From Phallusia mammillata (lineage: Eukaryota; Chordata; Ascidiacea; Phlebobranchia; Ascidiidae): DNA of 64,000 nucleotides. Within the stretch, counting starts at the first letter, position 1. Each line of letters begins with the position of its first letter. Shown piece after piece: positions 1 to 12,795 of this stretch. The DNA lies in contig QLIY01000604.1 in NCBI GenBank assembly GCA_003260075.1, positions 33,322 through 97,321 of the forward strand. The letters are read 5' to 3'. Made by a program: the position numbers and the translations under genes. The notes beneath the pieces are model-generated. The model was not told the DNA's origin. It saw only the letters and a program-made list of their open reading frames with translations, and searched no databases.

Positions 1-809
1 CGCAGGTATGACATAATGTTCCCCCCCCCCTGTCTAACGCACACAGTCACTAGAAACAATGTCGGCATGTGTGTTACTCATTGCACAATCATGGTGTAAG
101 TCTGATTTTTAGCCAAAAACATGTGGTTTGAATAGTTTGTTTAAGAATTCAAGAAGTTAAAATTTAAATTCTCCTAGATTCGCTATTCTATGTTGTGTAT
201 CCCATGCAGCATATCAATTTTTTCCCAACTTTCATCACTTCATATTGCTATATTCGTTAAATTGAGATTTTTTTCAGTTTTTTGTACTGCAACAGGCTAA
301 GCTGCTCACGAGTAAAATCTTTGTTTCATTTTTGTATGACTTCCTAGGATAATAAATGGTTTAAACATAAATTATAAGGTGTTTCCCAAAAGCAACATTT
401 ACAGAGATGTTTACAAAAATGGAAATGATAATTTTGTTACCCTGGGTGGCCATCAGATAAAGGAATGTAGTTCCATGTGCTAAGCAGACAAACTGATTGT
501 GTATACTTGGAGCTGATATTAGTCATCGTACAAGTTACACAGCCAGTTTGATCCGATAAAACCAGCTGATGGTTTAAGTCTAAAACAAAATATTTGTTAT
601 ACATCAAAATCTGTTAAATTTATTAAAGCACTGAATGTTACCAAAGTCAAGATATCCAATAAGTAAACTGGGTATTCCTTCCCACTGTTGACAGTTAGCA
701 CATGAATTTTCAACATTTTTGATGTTGTAATCTTTCTGCAAAACAATTACAAATGATATAGATTTCACACTAAAATATAAACTTCAAATGCTACGAAAGC
801 AACTTACCA

Positions 810-848
<39 letters not shown>

Positions 849-1700
849 GTGGCGCCTTTTCAATCTTTTTATTGACAAACAACACTTTTTCTTTGGTATT
901 TGTCCAACAGGCAAACCTGTCAGTAATAAATATCTGAAAAAAGTCACCATTCACCCAACCAAAAGCATATAATTTATTTGACATAATCATTAGTAAAAAC
1001 AACACAACATACTTCAAAATGATTTTATATTTATCACACTTAGTGTCACACATATATATTACACATTCTACAAACTAACACTTCAAACTTGTTACTAGTA
1101 CAAACCTTGCTGAATTTCACAAGACATACATCTTAGCAGACTACAGGTAATCTTCTGTTTTAGGTTGACCTTTCCTATAAATCAAAGACTTAGATAGATC
1201 CAAAAACAATATTGAAACATAAAACAAACCTAAAAGAAGTGAATCTGGAATCGCGGGTATGACATAATGTTCAATAAACAAATAGACCGCTTTAACCCAC
1301 GCACGAGAAGTACTTCCACGTTCTACATCAATACCAAGTGTAGAAGCATAGCAGATCACATCAAAAGAACCTCCAGGCATCTTCTTACATTGATACTTAA
1401 AACTTATGCTTAACACACATTTGTAATAATCACCTGTACAGTGTACACAGAAGCCAAGACCAAACATACATATGATGTTCAGTTAAATAACTGTCGTAAA
1501 AATTTTGTCCCCCCCCCCCCACGTTCTACATCAATACCAAGTGTAGAAGCATAGCAGATCACTTCAAAAGAACCTCCAGACATCTTTTTACATTGATACT
1601 TAAAATTTATGCTTAACACACATTTGTAATAATCAACTGTACACAGAAGGCAAGACCAAACATAAAAATGATGCATCCTCTGCTTAGTTAAATAATTGCC
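1..1700. repeat. Gap-split, partly duplicated region with no assigned gene
   Basis: Bases 1-20 match 1252-1271 with one change and are followed by ten C (21-30). A 29-C run lies at 812-840. Bases 1318-1508 recur with a few differences at 1521-1700 after a C run at 1509-1520. I read the C runs as encoded gaps and the pairs as unmerged haplotypes. An open minus-strand frame (1467-1141) has a hydrophobic tail. Its copy carries a 7-base indel that breaks the frame, so I do not call it a gene. Confidence 0.6.
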
Positions 1701-2257
1701 GTAAAAATTTTGTTATATTCTTTTGAGATTCCACTGTGTCAAATGCACTACGGTAAATTTTTGGTTTAGTGTCATCAAAAGTTTCATTAATTTACTACAT
1801 TTAAAGCTTAAAAGTTTTATTTATTTATTATTACTCATGTTAGTCATCTGTATAATTCTTAAATTGTAAAACCCAATAAATGTTATCCTCTAACCATGCT
1901 GAAAAAATAGACAAAATTTGTATTTTTTTCAGATGTTAGCAGCAAATTCTTATACCAGCTGTGTGAAATCAGATCAGATATAGCAGAACAAAACTTTCTG
2001 TCAACATTTTAGAATCGTATCATTTTAAGTTTTTGAGATATTTATTTTGTGCGTTTTTTCCGCGTTGATGCAGAAATAGTAGTTAATAGATCAGCATAAG
2101 TTACAAGATGCTAACTGGAGGGTTCAGTATTCTACCATTCCAAATATGTCACATGTTGGACTTTTTCTGCGCACGTCCAATAGGCCTATGTTTAAGAAAC
2201 AGCCGGATCTGCAGAAAAACAACAGCCAGACATACGGGGTTTCCCCCAAACTATTCA

Positions 2258-2660
2258 TCCTATTTTCCCGCCAACCGACATAGAAATTGTAATAAACTCG
2301 AAAAAACGAAACAACAAATTAGAAGAAAAAATATTCGACAGGTACACATTAACACTTGTCCACTTTCGGATTTTTCACAAAACTTGATTCAGTTGCTGTT
2401 TCGAAGTCGTGATTTTTCCTGCAAATAATTTAAAAATGTTGGCTATATTTCCCCCCCCCCTCCTATTTTCCCGCCAACCGACATAGAAATTGTAATAAAC
2501 TCGAAAAACGAAACAACGAATTCGAAGAAAAAACATTCGACAGATACACATTGGCACTTGTCCACTTTCGGATTTTTCACCAAATGTGATTCAATTGTTT
2601 TTTCGAAGTCTTTTTCGTGATTTTTCCTGCAAACAGAAAAAAATGTAAACTATATTTATT
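2258..2660. repeat. Two allelic copies of the CCDC172-like 3' end joined by a 10-C gap
   Basis: Bases 2258-2450 and about 2461-2660 are two versions of one sequence separated by C at 2451-2460. Both contain the last coding exon on the minus strand. The left copy (2418-2389) ends EKSRLRNSN-stop and the right copy (2626-2591) ends EKSRKRLRKNN-stop. The acceptor CAG and the in-frame stop are kept in both, which is what two alleles of a real exon would show. Confidence 0.75.
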
Positions 2661-3249
2661 TTATTGGTACGGGTATTTTGTTTTACCTCAGTGTCTGCAA
2701 CATTTTTCTGCCATTTCATTCTTTGTAGATTCGCTAGTTCTTTGCGAAGCTCCCCGACTTCGTTGTTGACTGACGTTGTGGCGTTTAAAATCTCCGACAG
2801 CTCATTTTTTAGTCTTTAAATAACGACAGAAAACGTAAAAAGAAAAAAAGGCATAATATTTCACAAACAATATAATCTACTCAAACTGTTCTGGATGGTG
2901 GCAAATTTCAGATATTTGTCGTCTAAGTTCAGAAGATTTCTCTCGTTTTATCTCCGCAGCTTCATCCAAATCTGTAAAAAAATTAAGTCGGCTTAAATAA
3001 GACGCAAGATAGCTATTTTGCAGCAACTTAGCTATATTTCGTTGCAGGTTGGCGTTGCAAGTTGGCTAAGTGGCGTCAACTTCGCTAGCTAGCAACGAAA
3101 TTTAGGTAACTTGCAAGTTTTGGGTTTGTTTTCAAAACGGCCTAAAGGCGCCGTTGTCGAAAAAATTAAGTTGCGGACAAGTTAGCTTTTTTATCGACAG
3201 CGCCCCCCATACGTGTTAACTGTATTTTATAAAAACGTTCATCCCTGAT

Positions 3250-3280
<31 letters not shown>

Positions 3281-6200
3281 AAACGAAACTACACCAGACA
3301 TGGGCATTTATAAAAAAAAAGGTATGAAAACGGCTTGGCCAATTACTTGCATAATTATCCAATCATTATAATGATTTCATTGGCTAGAGCTGTATTGAGA
3401 CACAATTTTGCTTTATCGAAATGTATGACATAGACATGAAAAAATACAAGCAAAAACCTTCAAAAACCTTTGTCGGTTATTATGTCCAGAAAAAGTAATT
3501 ACAACATACTAATAGGCCCCCCCCCCGATTCGCTAGTTCTTTGCGAAGCTCCCTGACTTCGTAGTTGACTGACGTTGCGGCGTTTAAAATCTCCGATAGC
3601 TCATTTTTTAATCTTTAAATAAGGCCAGAAATAATGTAAAACGAAAAAAGGCAAAATATTTCATAAACAATATAATCTACTCCAATTGTTCTGGATCGTG
3701 GCAAATTTCAGATATTTGTCGTCTAAGTTCAGAAGATTTCTTTCGTTTTATCTCCGCAGCTTCATCCAAATCTGTAAAAAAAGTCGACTTAAATAAGTTT
3801 CGAGCACCCGATTCTATATAGGCTACTGCTCGTGTTTATGGGGCGCCGTTGTCGAAAAAAAAACTAACTTGCCGCAAGCTAGCTAAGTTACCGCTAACCT
3901 GCAACGAAATATAGCTAATTGGCGACAAGATAGCTAACCCGCAACGCACAAAAGTCATATCTAAATGTATAAAGATGTCCCACAATGCACCGGGTAACAA
4001 CGCAAGTTATAGGTTATCTTGAGGCAACTCAGCTATCTTGCAAGTTTTCTGTTTGTTTTCAAAACGGCCTAAACGCGCCGTTGTCGAAAAAATTAGGTTG
4101 CGGACAAGTTAGTTTTTTAACAACAGCGCCCCACGCGTGTCGACTGTATTTAATAAAAACGTTTAAACATCTCTGATTGCAAAAATAGAACAAAATAGAA
4201 ACGGCACCAGAGAGGGGCGTTTTTTAAAAAAAGATGTGAAAACGGCTTGGCCAATTACTTCGATAATGATTTTATTGCCTAGAGCTGTATTGAGAAAAAA
4301 TTTTGCGTTGTCGAAATGTATGACACAGACATGAAAAAAAAACAAGCAAAAACCTTCAAAAAGCTTTTGTCGATTATTATGACCAGAAAAAGTAATTATA
4401 ACATACTAATAGTTTAACAGAAGAATAGAAGCAACGCACATAGGCTTTTTAATATCAATGAGATCCAGCCTTGACGCTAATTGCATCCGACAGTTCACAA
4501 GTCTCACAGGAGAATTTCCGAAGCCACGACATGGAAAGCTGCATTCCGATAATAGGTCGACATTGTTCGACCTTACTTCGCACATGGAGGCCTAAAAGTG
4601 TTCACTAATTTCATTAAAGACAAAATGTCCATAAAATGTTTCCGTCTGAAATAATGAGGTGTAGTTTAAAAGGACGAATGTTACCCCCCCCCCGATAGTG
4701 ACAAGTTACGAAGATTTTTAAGGTCAAACAGCAGACACAAAAATGCCAACCTTTAAAAAATCCATTAAAACGCCACTTTGTACTAATGTACAGATAGAAA
4801 ATGCGCAACCTAACGAAGATGTGCTAAAATGTTCAAAAGACATATCAAATAGTAAACGTCTGCTCTCAACTCTTTTATGGTATATATGCTTCAGCAAACG
4901 TTTCCTTATATTTAAAACAGGGTGTCCAACCTTTGTTACTGAGGATCCAAATACAATTGCCAAAATTAGACCCCAGTCCGCACCTGTGTCTAACACTCTA
5001 ACACAAGGTGATTTTTTTTGTTGCTTACCAAATTTGCTTAACTGCAAGTAAAGTTCCCATTTTATTTTAGCCACTTATTGCCAAGTCGCAGAAAAATAGC
5101 ACCGGGCGCATTAATCTGCTCAACCCCCCCCCCCAAAACACGATAGGAACACTTGAAACAGCCTTTAAGGAAGTTCCAATAAACCGTAGATTATTATGAA
5201 AATTACGTTAATGCCCGTTTTGGATGCAGGCAAATTATTTAATAAAGTTAAAGGTGGTGTTAGCGTTCTTGCCTAAAAATAGTGTATGACAGACGGAATG
5301 CCAAAAAAACTTCCAGAACTTGTCTATCGACTTTCTGTCTTTCGCGTCTCTGCGCTAACACGGTTTTAGGGCAGTAAGTACAACTGTGGTCCAACCTCAA
5401 TGAAATCTACAAAGCTGTCAATATTTTACTTTGACCCATACAGCAGATAGTGACAAGTTACGAAGATTTTTAAGGTCAAACAGCAGACACAAAGACGCCA
5501 ACCTTTAAAAAAATCCATTAAAATGCCACTTTGTACTAATGTACAGATTTAAATCTGACATATAGGTAGACCTACACAGATAAAAATGAGCAACCTTACG
5601 ACGCAACTTTGTGCAAAAATGTTCAAAAAGACATATCAAATAATAAACGTCTGCTCTCAACTCTTTTATGGTATTTATGTTTCACCAAACGTTTCCTTAC
5701 ATTTAAAACGAAGTGTCCAACCTTTGTTACTGAGGGTCCAAATACAAAAATCCCAGGCCGCACCTGTGTATAACACAAGGTGATTTTATTTGTTGCTTAC
5801 CAAATTTGCTTAACTGCAAGTAAAATTCGCATTTGATTCTAGCCATTTATTTCCAAGTCGCAGAAAAATAGCACCGGGCGCATTAATCTACCCAATATAG
5901 TTGGATTCGTTTGCCAGTACATTTGAAATCCAAGCGTCTCTGCCGGCCGCACAACCGCAGGTTTGCACTACAAATGAAAACTTGAAAATGTAAACAAGCA
6001 GTCGTCTTTTGACCTTGACCGTATGAAGTTCAAAATTACAAAAAGCCACCGGAGTTGTAGAATTGATTTGGAAGAAATCAAAACTTGACAACCGCAAGAC
6101 GATCGAAGACGGACAATAAATAATTTAACATAGAACCGGAAGCCACATGACTTTTCCTATTGCTTTGGTCGCTGTGATTTAAATTTGTTCGGAAGATAGC

Positions 6201-9200
6201 AACAGGCAAGGAATTTTCAGTCACACAGAATTAATCTGATTCGTTGTATAAAAGCTGGCAGAAATCCCTGATCCAATGGCGGTTTTGTAAGAGAAAGCAA
6301 TGTGTTTGGGAAAATACTACTATACCAGAGATCCAACACATCGCTTATGATACCTGATTTGCCAAACAAATGAAGTAAAGAGTTGAAAAGATAAAATGTT
6401 ACGCTATAGATGGCGGATAAAGTGTCTAATAATCTTAAAATGTATGACAAAAGGTATTTTGAAATCAGAAATGGAACAATAAATGCCGTTCGACCAAAAA
6501 AAATCATCGCACTAATTTCAAGGTGCATGACACTTTAGTCTATTTTTGCCACAAAAAATCCTGTATGCTAAAAACAAAACACTACTAAGCGAAAGGTAAA
6601 GCTGCTGTATATAAATAGACTTAACGATCTATATGTGCAACCCCTGGGTGACAAGTTTCGCTAAGTGGACGCACTAATTGAATGTAAAAGACCAGTGAAA
6701 ATTGCTATCAATCTCAGCTCTCTTAGTGCCAAGCAACGTACTGGAGTAGCTCGTCAATAATACATGGGGCAAGTACATTGCTTGAGTTGCGCTTAAAGAC
6801 TAAAGAGGTCCGAAAATTGCTGCAGATTAATTATGTGAGAACTACACAGCAAACAGTTGAGCTGTGAGAAATGAAGTATTGGTGACCAGAAATAGTTTTT
6901 TAAAAGCTTTTTTCGAAACTGACGTAAAATTTAAGAAATTTATTATGTGGACTTAAGGACAGAGAATGTGTTGAGTGAACATATGGAGATTGATAAAAGA
7001 ACGAAATAGGACAACGCTGGGTAATGTATAAGATTTGGTATTTTTACATTTCAATGTTATAGCATGTTGAAACGAGTTTAAACAGGACTTTATTTGCATA
7101 CAAGTTAAGATTTATTACAGAACTTACAAACTATTGATTTTAGCAAACCTAAATTTATTTGACAAAAAAGATATTGAACTTGCCTATGATATTGCGTTGT
7201 ACGCTAGCGATTTCCATTTCAAGGCATCTCCGTTCTTCACGACTTGCCGTCAACGACTTGAGTTCAGTACGCGCCAGTTCAAGATCTAATTCAAATTCCG
7301 TAATTAAATTAAGGTAATTTCCGTTGTGTAAAGCTGAATTATACATGTACAACATTGAAACTTATTTAAGCGCAAAAAGAAGGCAGAAATCAGTTCACCA
7401 AGATATTATATGAGGTCATCCATCGACAGGGCGTGGAGTGGTCAACCAATTACTGTATATGGACGCCTGCCAACTAAACCGATCAATGCCAGGCAGCCAA
7501 AGTGCTTGTGCCTAATTGCAAATCTCAGGTGACCTATGTATCACAAAGCGACAACTTTCACCCATCTCACCTACCCAGTTCCTTCCACGTTACAAACGAA
7601 ATTTTGTTTTTAGTTTATTAAAACTTACGTTCTTAGTTTATCTCAAGTCGATTTTTGCAGTTGTTATTAATTGCCATATTTACAAACGACGCTTTTTTCA
7701 TAAAATATGCCATTAAATTCAGTGGGAAAATGTCTACTTTTACAAAAGGTACAAGGGCTTCCGATATATTTTTTAATAGTTGTAGTTATTAGTAGTTTCA
7801 CTTGATAATTTATTGTTGTTATCAGACACTAAAACATGGGCTAAAGTCTACACCACAGGCACAGCCCTTCCCAATTCCGTTGTTCTAGTACAGTGGTTCC
7901 CAACCGGGGAGGAATTCCTCCCTAGGGAAGGAATTTTATGAGTTCAAGGGAGGAATTTCATAAAAACTGTAAAAAAATTACATTGGAATATTTTTGTACC
8001 CACATTATTATGTCCATTATAATTTGGGTTGGTTCACATTTGGAACTGGTTGTAAAGGATTCTGAAATAGACATCCCTAATTAAATGGTCAATTTCAAAT
8101 TGCTATAATTTTTGTATGTTATATTTTTTTCGTCTTATGGGGAGGAACGAATAAAAAAAAAGTTCGAAAATGGGCAAAGGGAGGAATGTAACAAAAAAGG
8201 TTGGGAACTGTTCTAGTATATCAAATGCGTTGTATTAGATTACAGGCTACAAGGTATTTTTAGGGTATAAGCAAGCTGTTGAACATGGTCAGTGACACTA
8301 AAATCAATAGACTACGGTTTACCTTTAAAGGATTTTTCTTCTAGTCTTCTTATTTCTTCCACCTCTTTTTCTCTCCGTCTAGCTCTTTCCTCTTTTCCCG
8401 AGCTAAGAAGGTCGTAGTTTGTAACAAATTCGCGAATTTCCGTAAGAAAGTTTTCAAATTCATTTTCCTCTTTTCTCTTTCTTTCAAGCTGTTAATGTCA
8501 AGGACAATTTTTTAGGTGGTCAGTGCAATTTATGTTTCTTACAATTATTTTTAGGGTTAGTTTGAAAGCAAACCGAGAAACGGCAAACAAATTTAACAGA
8601 AAGGGTGCAATGACTGAAAATATAGGATTAATATTACTCAACTGGCACAATTTGGCAAAAAAATAAATTTGTAATGAGGTTGTTGCTTCATTCAAGAAAA
8701 AAAAAACATTTTGACAAATCACAATTAAGGAGCGTAGGTTATGCCAAAATTGTTTGCGTATTGCAACAATATGACATGACGTCTGACCCACTTTACTTAA
8801 ACCTACGTCGCAGTCCAGGCTCGTCAAAAACCGATTTCGATATATTGTTTTGCTGATTGAGCTACGAAATAATCCCCCCGCCGGCCCAGAAAGAAAGCAC
8901 AGCGCCCAGGACAAATTAAAGCGGGCAACCGATCGATGTTTAGAGAGGTATAGGACCTTTCCAAGGGCCGACATAGATAAGACAGGGGATTAAGACTTAA
9001 TTAGAACGCTGTCTGCTATATAAAAGCGAATACTTGATCAGGTGAGCAATATTTAAAGCCACCGCCCTTTTCAAGGTGGGATCGAGGCATTGGGGATTTG
9101 TACCCATACGAGCTTTTATGCAATTTATGACAGTTGGAGGTTTATACAATTTGATTGTAAGGGCGGTGAGGTTAAGCAGCTTGTCTTTTCTGTCGCTTTG

Positions 9201-12174
9201 TTCTGTGTATTAGAAGATTTGCTATAGCAATCTGCTGTTCATATCTCTTTTCGTCGATATGATCAACAAAGACGTTTGTGTTGTAAAATCTTGTGTGTGA
9301 AATGTGGTTATCGATGGTAGTCGGGGCACCTTAAATGTCCGTGCCTAAACATTTTATGACTGGGCAACAAAAACCATGGGTTAGTAACAGTCCTTTGTCT
9401 TGTGTTACCTTGTTTAGTTACCATAAGGTGACATAAAATTGAAAAACTTTCGGGTTTGTTTGCGTGCCCAAAACCCACCAGTTTGGTTTCCATTTCTTCG
9501 ATGTTCTGACGTAATTGATGACGTCGGTCCTCTAAAACTTGAACTTGCTGACGTAGTACTTCCGCGTTTGCCCGTTCTTCCAAGAGCGTTAGTTCCTGGT
9601 GTAAGGTATGATAACTAGTGAATTCACCACATATTTGACCATTTGATTAATTTTGACAAACTATTTTCTGTAAAAAAGCTTCATGGCGTTATGTTGTTAA
9701 AGTATATGCAGTGTTGTTAAAGTATATGCATATATGCAGTAACATTTGTGGGGTGGCATTAATGGAGAGAGAAACGTCACAAAAATGTTTTCGTAATTTA
9801 GTCTCATGAACGGGTCTTTGTTGGTAGCACGCTTAAGAAAAGACCAAATTTGGAATTTTCCCACCCTTGCCAATATTGTTGCACAAGGATCTCTGGCATA
9901 TGGAAATTCTTCGCACTTGTGCGCTATACATGGTTATCACGTTTTACGCACGTCTGTCGCGAGCATAAACGTCACGTGAGTTTGCAATAGAAAATCCCGA
10001 TTGTTTTTTATTCACAGTAGTAAGAGCGAAGCCAATGTGTTACTATACATGGGAAAGTCAACATATAGTACTATACCCTATATAGTTTTAGTTTTCCAAC
10101 GCTTATAAGTCACTTGTTGTGCGATCTATAGGTTTACGTGCCAGAAAAATAGTTGAGATATCGAAAACCGAAAAATTAAAAAGTTAAGACTTTTATTTTA
10201 ATTAATTTGATCAGCTGTTATCAACGCTAAACTTAACTTGCTCAACTTTGAAGAGTAACACTTGCAAAAAAACGAGTTTAGTTCGTTGTTGTAACGTATA
10301 GCCCAGGGGTGGGGAACCTGCGGCCTAAAGGTCACATGCGGCCTTTTAGGGCACCAAGTGCGGCCTTCGATGTCAGAATACAATTTATTTTAGGTCAGAA
10401 CAGAATACGATGTTGATAATACATACTGCACTAGGCGCTAAAAACTAGACAGAAACGTATGTTTACCTTTATTCCACATTACTATTTGATTGATTCTAGG
10501 ACAGCGGTTTTCAAACTAGAGTCAAATGATTGTGTACTGATGCACAAAGCGATTTCCGCATGACTGCCAAGAGATCAAGATTCTGCAATCTTACTTGTGG
10601 CAAAATAACAATTGTTTGCGCATAATCGGAACCCCCCCCCCACTCGTCTGTGATGTCACAAGCTGCTCTTAGATTGATATTGGTAAACATGCGAGTTTCT
10701 ACGTTAATAAAATCCTGAATGTTGTAGTGAGTGTGGAATCGTAGCTCGGAATTTTATTTAGCTCGGACTGTAAGTCACATCGACCATTCTGTAAGTCAAA
10801 AAGTTTTAATGCCACTGTCCATGGCCTGGGAAATAGTCTGTGCGGCTTAAACGAGTGTCGATAAACCGTTTGGCGGCCTTCACAAACAAAAAGGTTCCCC
10901 ACCCCTGGTATAGCCTAACTTTGAATACGGGTAGAAAATTTGTAAACGTTTATGTTAGCATAATGCAAACTTTGTAGCCTAAACGTTGAACAGCTATGTA
11001 AAGAACTTAAATTTACATCAATAATGTTAAAGATACATTTTTTCCTTGAGTGTGATATTAATACGGTGTGCAGTTGTAACACAAAATTGCAGGTCATATT
11101 ATTCACTTAAGAACTGCGTAATTCACAGTAAAAACTGCAATACGTAATAGATCGTGTGTCAGCTGTCAACCTTTGACCCCTTGGCATTGACGCATCGCCT
11201 TGTTTTCGACGGAAGAACATTGCGATTCCTCGGCGCTCAAACAGTTTTGGAACGTCAGTCCGTTCTACATTTCTATGCATTATTGATTTACGACACCACA
11301 ACCGAAGGCTGCCCCTACGTTGCGATACAAACCTGCGATTTTATTGATTTTTTTGTCGGGTAACGCGCAAATAAATTGCAAGGTCCGTTTGCAAAGTCGC
11401 CGAGACAGTGGGGAAAGTACAAATAAACAAATTGGTCGAAATCCGAGCGTTTTTCCGTTTCCATGCAACATCTTTCAGGTGCTTTATTACCCTGCTGTGT
11501 TATTTGAGTATATCTGCTGCGTTTTTAAAGGTTCAATTACTGTCACGCCCTTAGATTTAGGGTACAGTGTTCCCAGTGGATCGTTTTCATTGCAGATGGT
11601 TAACTTGTTGTGTATTGCTTACAAACGACCGTTTACACTTTATAGCATATTTTCATGGGCTAAAGACCAGTATAGTTACATGAAGTTGGAGGTGAAAATT
11701 AGACCAACATCGTAAAAAAGCTTAAGAATGTTCAGCTTACTTCACGGTCAACCACGGCACTTAGTTGTTGATAGGCCAGGTCGGCGGCCTTGGTGTCAGC
11801 CAGGCATTTCGTGATGTCGTCTTGCACTGTGAGAAAAATGCACTGTGAGAAAAATGCACTGTACACGCAGCGATGAGTGTCATAAACCACAACAATGGAG
11901 AGCACGGTTTGCTGTTCGTGCAATGTAATTTGACGGCTATATTCAGATGTATAATTGGTTTCTGCTGCAAAGTTCGGTAGGACGTCCTGTTTGTTAAAGC
12001 GATATGCTGAAAATACTGTACGTGAGGTATGATACCACGTTGTCGCAGGAAACTGCTTAGTAAATAAGCTACTTGTTACAAAGTGTGTAAATTACCTTTG
12101 AATGTGCGTTCTTGTAATTCTTTGGCACTCTGCTCGGAGTCGAGTATCTGTTGATACAGAGCGTCGAAGTCCAT
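2591..12174 (-). CDS. CCDC172: CCDC172-like coiled-coil protein
   Basis: Exons, 5' to 3' on the minus strand: 12174-12096, 11826-11741, 9595-9479, 8488-8323, 7285-7184, 2971-2881, 2813-2687, 2626-2591. All phases agree and give 267 residues. The start ATG follows a splice acceptor and begins MDFDALYQQILDSEQ. The protein is almost entirely charged heptad-like coiled coil. The segment EENEFENFLTEIREF, about residues 100-115, and the overall length (about 258 in human from memory) match the CCDC172 family, a sperm-tail protein reported to bind tektin-2. The intron after 7184 has a GC donor and the last intron is only 60 bases. Exons 6 and 7 recur at 3527-3771, judged allelic. Identity is from recognition, not a search; an unrelated coiled-coil protein is the alternative. 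Confidence 0.7.
2728..4412. repeat. Long unmerged haplotype duplication with extra copies of CCDC172-like exons
   Basis: Bases 2728-3516 recur at 3527-4412, with ten C at 3517-3526 between them. The right copy holds exon 6 again (3771-3681) and a truncated exon 7 (3612-3527), with amino-acid changes such as E to K, H to D, T to A and G to R. The 29-C run at 3250-3278 in the left copy sits where the right copy has about 20 ordinary bases. This is direct evidence that C runs stand for unread sequence. Confidence 0.75.
4684..5893. repeat. Haplotype fragment bounded by two C gaps, with its second copy
   Basis: Bases 4694-5123 are fenced by C runs at 4684-4693 and 5124-5134. They recur with substitutions and small deletions at 5446-5892. 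This looks like one haplotype contig placed inside a gap beside the other haplotype. It lies in the long intron of the CCDC172-like gene, and I see no coding exon in it. Confidence 0.65.
6217..6528 (-). other. Unassigned 103-codon hydrophobic open frame
   Basis: This open frame runs from an ATG and encodes a strongly hydrophobic product with several membrane-like stretches, for example ILRLLDTLSAIYSVTFYLFN, then FGKSGIISDVLDLWYSS. It lies inside, and on the same strand as, the long intron between CCDC172-like exons 5 and 6. No family is recognised. It could be a nested gene, a retained fragment or chance in AT-rich DNA. Confidence 0.25.
7891..8210. mobile_element. hAT-type MITE (320 bp)
   Basis: Terminal inverted repeats begin CAGTGGTTCCCAACC and end GGTTGGGAACTG. 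The element is flanked by a perfect 8-bp target duplication, ttctagta (7883-7890 and 8211-8218). The 8-bp duplication and CAG-type ends are hAT hallmarks. There is no transposase frame, so it is non-autonomous. It lies in an intron of the CCDC172-like gene. Confidence 0.9.
9692..9730. repeat. Two-unit tandem repeat
   Basis: A unit of about 20 bases, tgttgttaaagtatatgcag, is present twice in tandem inside an intron. Confidence 0.8.
10304..10907. mobile_element. hAT-type MITE (about 604 bp)
   Basis: Ends CAGGGGTGGGGAACC and GGTTCCCCACCCCTG are perfect inverted repeats. The 8-bp target duplication is gtatagcc (10296-10303 and 10908-10915). A 10-C run at 10632-10641 interrupts the interior and probably marks a gap. 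There is no transposase. It lies in an intron of the CCDC172-like gene. Confidence 0.9.
11827..11860 (-). repeat. Tandem 16-bp repeat carrying duplicated splice acceptors
   Basis: The intron end upstream of CCDC172-like exon 2 (11826-11741) repeats a 16-base unit. On the minus strand TTTTTCTCACAG/TGCA occurs in tandem, giving further equally good acceptors 16 and about 32 bases upstream. Only the innermost one keeps the reading frame. Confidence 0.7.
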
Positions 12175-12657
12175 ACGTCCTATCACAGTAAAAAGGCATT
12201 CAAACATTGTAATTCAATGTGCTTGAAAAAGGGGCTACCATGGCCAAGACATTGGGCCCACAGAAAGGTTTTTGTGGTATTAGTTTTACGGCGAGAAAGC
12301 ACTAGCAATACTGCAAATATTAGTTACATTTAGCTTTCGCAGAACAGTCGTTTTTGAAACCTTTCCTAATGTTGGTTTGATTTATGGGCCTGTAGCGGCA
12401 TGGTCCTCGTATCATCCCACCCACTTGGTAAACAGTGTTTGCGAGTGCGTATGATAGGTTAGTGACCGAGTTGCTTTCGTTATAGCTTAAGGGTTTAGTG
12501 GGAGAAACGTGTATAATGTATAAAATAGCGCAAGTGCCATGTCCTAAATAAGCAACGAAATTCTTCAGTAATGAAAAGCGGGGCACTATAATCACAAATC
12601 GGAAGCAATTAACTCGCATTAGGGCCAACGATTAGTAAAAACAATTACTGGACTCAC

Positions 12658-12795
12658 CGGCTGTTGATTGAAGATGCACAGAAGGCAATTTGATGCAATG
12701 CTGGTAAAATTCTGTCAACAGCTTCTTGTGCAGCCAGCGCCAAGCAAAATCGATGTCGAATTCAATCAAGTCATCAGCATTTGAATTGACGTCAC
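12658..12795 (-). other. Candidate 5' untranslated exon of the CCDC172-like gene
   Basis: A good donor (CCG/GTGAGT on the minus strand) ends a segment of about 130 bases whose longest open frame has no ATG, and the coding start is in the next exon. The 5' limit is not visible. A full TGACGTCA CRE-type palindrome is at 12787-12794. Confidence 0.4.

Noticed and set aside
3527..3771. A genuine tandem duplication of CCDC172-like exons 6 and 7
   Set aside because: The second exon 7 is cut by a 10-C gap, and the surrounding intron is duplicated with the same divergence. Unmerged haplotypes explain both.
4724..5074. 116-codon minus-strand and 102-codon plus-strand frames at 4724-5074
   Set aside because: The allelic copy at 5446-5892 carries indels that break these frames.
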